Below the pieces are notes generated by a model. It was given only the letters and a program-made list of their open reading frames with translations. It searched no databases and had not been told where the DNA came from. A stretch of 8,286 bases of DNA from an uncultured Clostridia bacterium (GTDB taxonomy: Bacteria; Bacillota; Clostridia; Oscillospirales; Ruminococcaceae), in assembly GCA_945835425.1 (NCBI GenBank), contig CAMAJC010000066.1, forward strand, positions 1 through 8,286. The letters run 5' to 3'. Each line of letters starts with the position of its first letter. Position 1 is the stretch's first letter. This document shows, one piece after another, positions 6,141-8,286 of the stretch. The translations under genes were made by a program, and so were the position numbers.

Positions 6141-6959
6141 ATGGATACTTACCGTTTTCCCCTGCTGGACAAACCGACCGAGCACGGCTTTATGCCCACC
6201 ATGACTGCTTATGTCCTCGAGCGGAATGAGGACGGCCCGCGGCCGATGGTCATTGTCATTCCCGGCGGCGGTTACGAGATGGTCGCCGAAAACTGGGAGG
6301 GCGAACGGATCGCCATGGCCTATTTAAACGCCGGGTTTAACGCTGCCGTCGTCGACTACTGCGTCGCACCCCATCGGCACCCGCTGCCTTTAATGAACGC
6401 CGCCGCTGCTGTCCGCATCTGCCGTGAACACGCCGGAGAGTGGCAGGTGGACGAAAACAAAATCGCAGTCTGCGGATTTTCTGCCGGCGGACACCTGGCG
6501 GCATCCATCAGCAACCTCTGGGACTGCGAAGACTACTTCACCAAAGAGGAAATCGAAAGCCGGATTTACCGTCCGGACGCTTCGATTCTCTGTTACCCGG
6601 TCATTACCTCCGGCGAAAAGGCCCACAAAGGCTCCTTTTTAAACCTTCTCGGCGCCGAAAACGAAGGTTCTCCGCTCTGGAAAGCGATGTCTATGGAGAC
6701 CCGGGTGCATGAAGGAACGCCGCCTGCCTTTTTGTGGCACACATTTGAAGACGACTGCGTGCCGGTTGAAAACAGTCTGCTCTATGCGTCGGCGCTGAAA
6801 GCACAGGAGATTCCCTTTGAGCTGCATATCTTCCCCAAAGGGCACCACGGCCTGTCCCTGACGACGCAGTCCCTGCCGCGCAACCGGTCGGTGTTTTCGC
6901 GGGATTACGGCTGGATGGGGCTGTCGATCGACTGGCTCAGCGAGGTTTTCGGGCTGTAA
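6141..6959 (+). CDS. Alpha/beta-hydrolase esterase (acetyl esterase/BD-FAE type)
   Basis: The 272-residue cytoplasmic protein has no signal peptide. Seen: the oxyanion-hole motif PGGGY at 41-45 (GGG in place of the usual HGG), the nucleophile elbow GFSAGG at 112-117 with Ser114, an acid in the WHTFEDDCVP segment (Asp204 or Asp205), and His236 in GHHGLSL. This order and spacing match the COG0657-type carboxylesterases, including bacterial acetyl-xylan and feruloyl esterases. The substrate is unknown; with no glycoside hydrolase nearby, a xylan role is only a possibility. AAAGGAG (6126-6132) lies eight bases before the ATG. It is 21 bases behind the DUF5655-like gene and is the last gene of the MATE operon. 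No intrinsic terminator is visible behind it. Confidence 0.92.
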   Translation: MDTYRFPLLDKPTEHGFMPTMTAYVLERNEDGPRPMVIVIPGGGYEMVAENWEGERIAMAYLNAGFNAAVVDYCVAPHRHPLPLMNAAAAVRICREHAGEWQVDENKIAVCGFSAGGHLAASISNLWDCEDYFTKEEIESRIYRPDASILCYPVITSGEKAHKGSFLNLLGAENEGSPLWKAMSMETRVHEGTPPAFLWHTFEDDCVPVENSLLYASALKAQEIPFELHIFPKGHHGLSLTTQSLPRNRSVFSRDYGWMGLSIDWLSEVFGL

Positions 6960-6998
6960 CAGGACAGCAAAAAAAGTCGAGCGCAGCACCGCCTGCTC

Positions 6999-7007
6999 TG
7001 ATATAAT
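6999..7007 (+). promoter_or_regulatory. Extended -10 promoter of the AraC-type gene
   Basis: TG-A-TATAAT is a consensus extended -10 element, with predicted transcription start at 7013-7015. No good -35 match is present 16-18 bp upstream. The predicted start coincides with the first base of the closing stem of the leader RNA. Confidence 0.7.
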
Positions 7008-7012
7008 AAAAG

Positions 7013-7131
7013 AAACTCTGAGCAAGGGCTTTTTCCCCGCCGTCTGAGTTTAGGCAGACGGCTCCGAAGAGCGGGGAAAAGCCGCGTGAATATGTCTCTG
7101 GAAAGACAGCAATTCAAATAAATCAGAGTTT
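7013..7131 (+). ncRNA. Candidate structured leader RNA (three-way junction) before the AraC-type gene
   Basis: Three helices can form together. The closing stem pairs AAACTCTGA (7013-7021) with 7123-7131, 9 bp perfect. The second arm pairs 7027-7038 with 7073-7083 (GGCTTTTTCCCC against GGGGAAAAGCC, one bulged T) and contains a perfect 8-bp hairpin, 7039-7046 with 7055-7062. The third arm pairs TGAAT 7087-7091 with 7112-7116 and, across an internal loop, TGTCT 7093-7097 with 7104-7108. Junction strands are GCAAG, GCG and AATAAA. The inner loop repeats GAGTTT (7046-7051), which could compete for the 5' strand. A cis-regulatory role for the regulator downstream is inferred; I match it to no known riboswitch. 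Confidence 0.6.
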
Positions 7132-7161
7132 TCCGGAAACATAACCCAATCAATCTGACGC

Positions 7162-7167
7162 AAGGAG
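7162..7167 (+). promoter_or_regulatory. Ribosome binding site deciding the AraC-type start
   Basis: AAGGAG ends one base before ATG 7169, too close to serve it, but lies ten bases before the in-frame ATG 7178. The latter is therefore the likely start. Confidence 0.7.
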
Positions 7168-7177
7168 CATGAAACGG

Positions 7178-8053
7178 ATGGACGAACAGATTCTGGCGGT
7201 CCAGCGGATGCAGGATTACATCGAAGCGCGGCTGTTTGAGCCGATCACTCTGGCGCAGCTGTCGCAGGTCTCCCTTTATTCCCCCTGGTATTCCTACCGG
7301 CTGTTCAAGCAGCAGACCGGCCTGACCCCGGCCGACTATATCCGACGGCTGCGGCTCAGCCGCTCAGCCCTGCGGCTGCGGGACAAGGGCGGCAAAATCA
7401 TCGACGCGGCACTCGAGAGCGGGTTCGGCAGCGTCGACGGCTACCAGCGGGCTTTTTACCGGGAGTTCGGCTGCAATCCGCACGAATACGCCGAAAATCC
7501 GGTGCCCATCTGCCTTTTCATCCCCTACGGCGTCAAGTTCCGCGAAATTGGAAAGGAGCAGGTTTTTATGGAAAACGTTCGCAATGTCTTTATTCAGGTT
7601 ATCAGCAAACCCGCGCGCAAAGTCCTCATCAAACGGGGCAAAACCGCCACGGAGTATTTTGCCTACTGCGGCGAAGTCGGCTGCGACGTCTGGGGCATCC
7701 TCACCAGCATGGACTCCCTCTGCGGCGAGCCGGTCTGTCTCTGGCTGCCGGAGCAGTACCGGGCAGGCGGTTCGGTCTATGTGCAGGGAGTTGAGGTGCC
7801 GGAGGATTATGACGGCTCTGTTCCGGAAGGATTTGACATCATCTCCCTTCCCGCCGCCGCATATCTGATGTTCCAGGGTGAGCCCTTTGCGGAGGAAAAC
7901 TATCCGCAGGCCATCAGAGAGGTTCAGCAGGCAATGGATCGCTATGACCCGTCGCTGATCGGATACGCCTGGGACGACCGGAATCCCCGTATCCAGCTGG
8001 AACCGGTCGGCACCCGCGGATATATCGAGCTGCGCGCTGTAAAGAAGCTGTAA
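7178..8053 (+). CDS. AraC/XylS-type regulator with GyrI-like effector-binding domain
   Basis: The 291-residue protein joins two modules. Residues about 5-105 form the AraC-type DNA-binding domain with two helix-turn-helix units; SYRLFKQQTGLTPADYIRRLRL (39-60) and the second-helix region GFGSVDGYQRAFYREFGCNPHEY (82-104) are typical. Residues about 131-291 resemble the GyrI-like small-molecule-binding domain, with EYFAYCGEVGCDVWGIL at 159-175. Family knowledge: this is the Rob/BmrR-like arrangement in which a hydrophobic ligand changes DNA binding, often to control efflux or stress genes. The ligand is unknown. A control link to the MATE operon upstream is possible but not shown. The gene has its own promoter and a structured leader and ends in a strong terminator. 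ATG 7169, nine bases upstream, is a possible alternative start. A second ribosome binding site and ATG lie at the domain junction. Confidence 0.93.
   Translation: MDEQILAVQRMQDYIEARLFEPITLAQLSQVSLYSPWYSYRLFKQQTGLTPADYIRRLRLSRSALRLRDKGGKIIDAALESGFGSVDGYQRAFYREFGCNPHEYAENPVPICLFIPYGVKFREIGKEQVFMENVRNVFIQVISKPARKVLIKRGKTATEYFAYCGEVGCDVWGILTSMDSLCGEPVCLWLPEQYRAGGSVYVQGVEVPEDYDGSVPEGFDIISLPAAAYLMFQGEPFAEENYPQAIREVQQAMDRYDPSLIGYAWDDRNPRIQLEPVGTRGYIELRAVKKL
7552..7570 (+). promoter_or_regulatory. Internal ribosome binding site and in-frame ATG at the domain boundary
   Basis: AAAGGAG (7552-7558) stands nine bases before ATG 7568, which is codon 131 of the AraC-type gene. This is as good as the site of any gene here. 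Starting there would yield a 161-residue GyrI-like domain without the DNA-binding part. Internal initiation is inference. Confidence 0.5.
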
Positions 8054-8059
8054 TGAAAA

Positions 8060-8095
8060 AAAGCACCTGTCGGAAAGGACGGGTGCTTTGTTTTT
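8060..8095 (+). terminator. Rho-independent terminator of the AraC-type gene
   Basis: A 12-bp stem (8060-8071 with 8078-8089, one G-T wobble, loop GGAAAG) is followed by G and five T. It starts seven bases after the stop codon at 8053. Confidence 0.9.
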
Positions 8096-8131
8096 CAGTA
8101 AACACGAATCTGTTTATGAAATTGAAAACGG

Positions 8132-8155
8132 CGGGTCGATGACCACATCGACCCG
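8132..8155. repeat. Perfect 10-bp palindromic hairpin, probable dispersed repeat
   Basis: CGGGTCGATG (8132-8141) and its exact complement (8146-8155) flank the loop ACCA. GGGTCGATG-type hairpins of this form are, as I recall, scattered through clostridial intergenic regions. On the minus strand it is followed by CCGTTTTC, a weak terminator context. Confidence 0.6.
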
Positions 8156-8186
8156 TCTCATTGATAATAATACATTTTTCGACAGT

Positions 8187-8217
8187 CTGAGCACCCGTCA
8201 AACTGACAGGTACTCAG
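8187..8217 (-). repeat. Hairpin with arms copying the AraC-gene terminator in inverted orientation
   Basis: Arms 8187-8200 and 8204-8217 pair at 12 of 14 positions on the + strand, and at all 14 on the minus strand because the two C-A mismatches become G-T wobbles. Its minus-strand arms match the terminator arms at 8062-8071 and 8078-8087 in 19 of 20 bases, with a different loop. No T tract follows on either strand. Confidence 0.5.
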
Positions 8218-8269
8218 TTTGTAGATAAAGTCTATAAGGAATCAAACGTAACAATCATTTGCTTGTAGC

Positions 8270-8286
8270 GGCGGTCTGCGACCGCC
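8270..8286. repeat. GC-rich hairpin repeat cut by the right edge
   Basis: GGCGGTC (8270-8276) pairs with GACCGCC (8280-8286) around TGC and may continue beyond the window. The lead-in CTTGTAG resembles the TTGTAGGGG-plus-hairpin repeats I recall from clostridial genomes. The rest of 8096-8286 shows no gene or clear promoter. Confidence 0.5.

Noticed and set aside
6953..6968. GCTGT/ACAGC hairpin at the end of the esterase gene as a terminator
   Set aside because: Only 5 bp, overlaps the stop codon and is followed by A residues, not T.
7013..7131. Assignment of the leader to a known riboswitch (SAM, TPP, FMN, cobalamin, guanidine, T-box, c-di-GMP)
   Set aside because: None of the conserved core sequences I know for these classes is present.
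7130..7139. TTTCCGGAAA palindrome as an operator for the AraC-type protein
   Set aside because: AraC-type regulators usually bind direct, asymmetric sites, and a 10-bp palindrome alone is too weak as evidence.
8210..8238. TATAAG at 8233-8238 as a promoter for a gene to the right
   Set aside because: No acceptable -35 at 16-18 bp and no extended -10 TG.

Overview
The window looks like an ordinary chromosomal stretch from a GC-rich, low-repeat Clostridia genome. The Oscillospiraceae/Ruminococcaceae are the likeliest group. This is inferred from protein style (DegV, DUF5655-like, BD-FAE-like esterase, AraC-GyrI fusion), strong AGGAG ribosome binding sites, intrinsic terminators with U tracts, and GC-rich palindromic intergenic repeats. 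All eight genes are on the + strand. I see no phage, transposon, CRISPR, tRNA or rRNA.

Layout. (1) 2-1240: the 3' part of a radical SAM/SPASM-like gene entering from the left edge. (2) 1241-1454: a strongly structured intergenic region. (3) 1455-2986: a two-gene operon, a VTT-domain membrane protein overlapping a DegV fatty-acid-binding protein by 4 bases, closed by a clear terminator (2994-3026). (4) 3073-4107: an AlkZ-like winged-helix DNA glycosylase candidate behind an extended -10 promoter. (5) 4104-6959: a promoter whose -35 box overlaps the stop codon of the preceding gene, a structured leader of about 190 nt, then MATE efflux transporter, DUF5655-like protein and alpha/beta-hydrolase esterase, tightly spaced as one operon. 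(6) 6960-7177: an extended -10 promoter followed by what looks like a three-way-junction leader RNA. (7) 7178-8053: an AraC-type regulator fused to a GyrI-like ligand-binding domain, with a good internal ribosome binding site exactly at the domain boundary, then a terminator. (8) 8096-8286: no gene, but three hairpins, two of them resembling dispersed palindromic repeats.

How the genes may fit together. VTT plus DegV suggests membrane lipid or fatty-acid handling. MATE, esterase and the AraC-GyrI regulator suggest response to small, possibly toxic molecules, and the AlkZ-like protein would fit a repair/detoxification theme. That theme is inference from neighbourhood only; no regulatory link between the AraC protein and the MATE operon is visible in the sequence.

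The best candidates for something undescribed are the structured RNA in front of the AraC gene (7013-7131), the internal start that could release a stand-alone GyrI-like domain (7552-7570), and the intergenic fold at 1272-1415.
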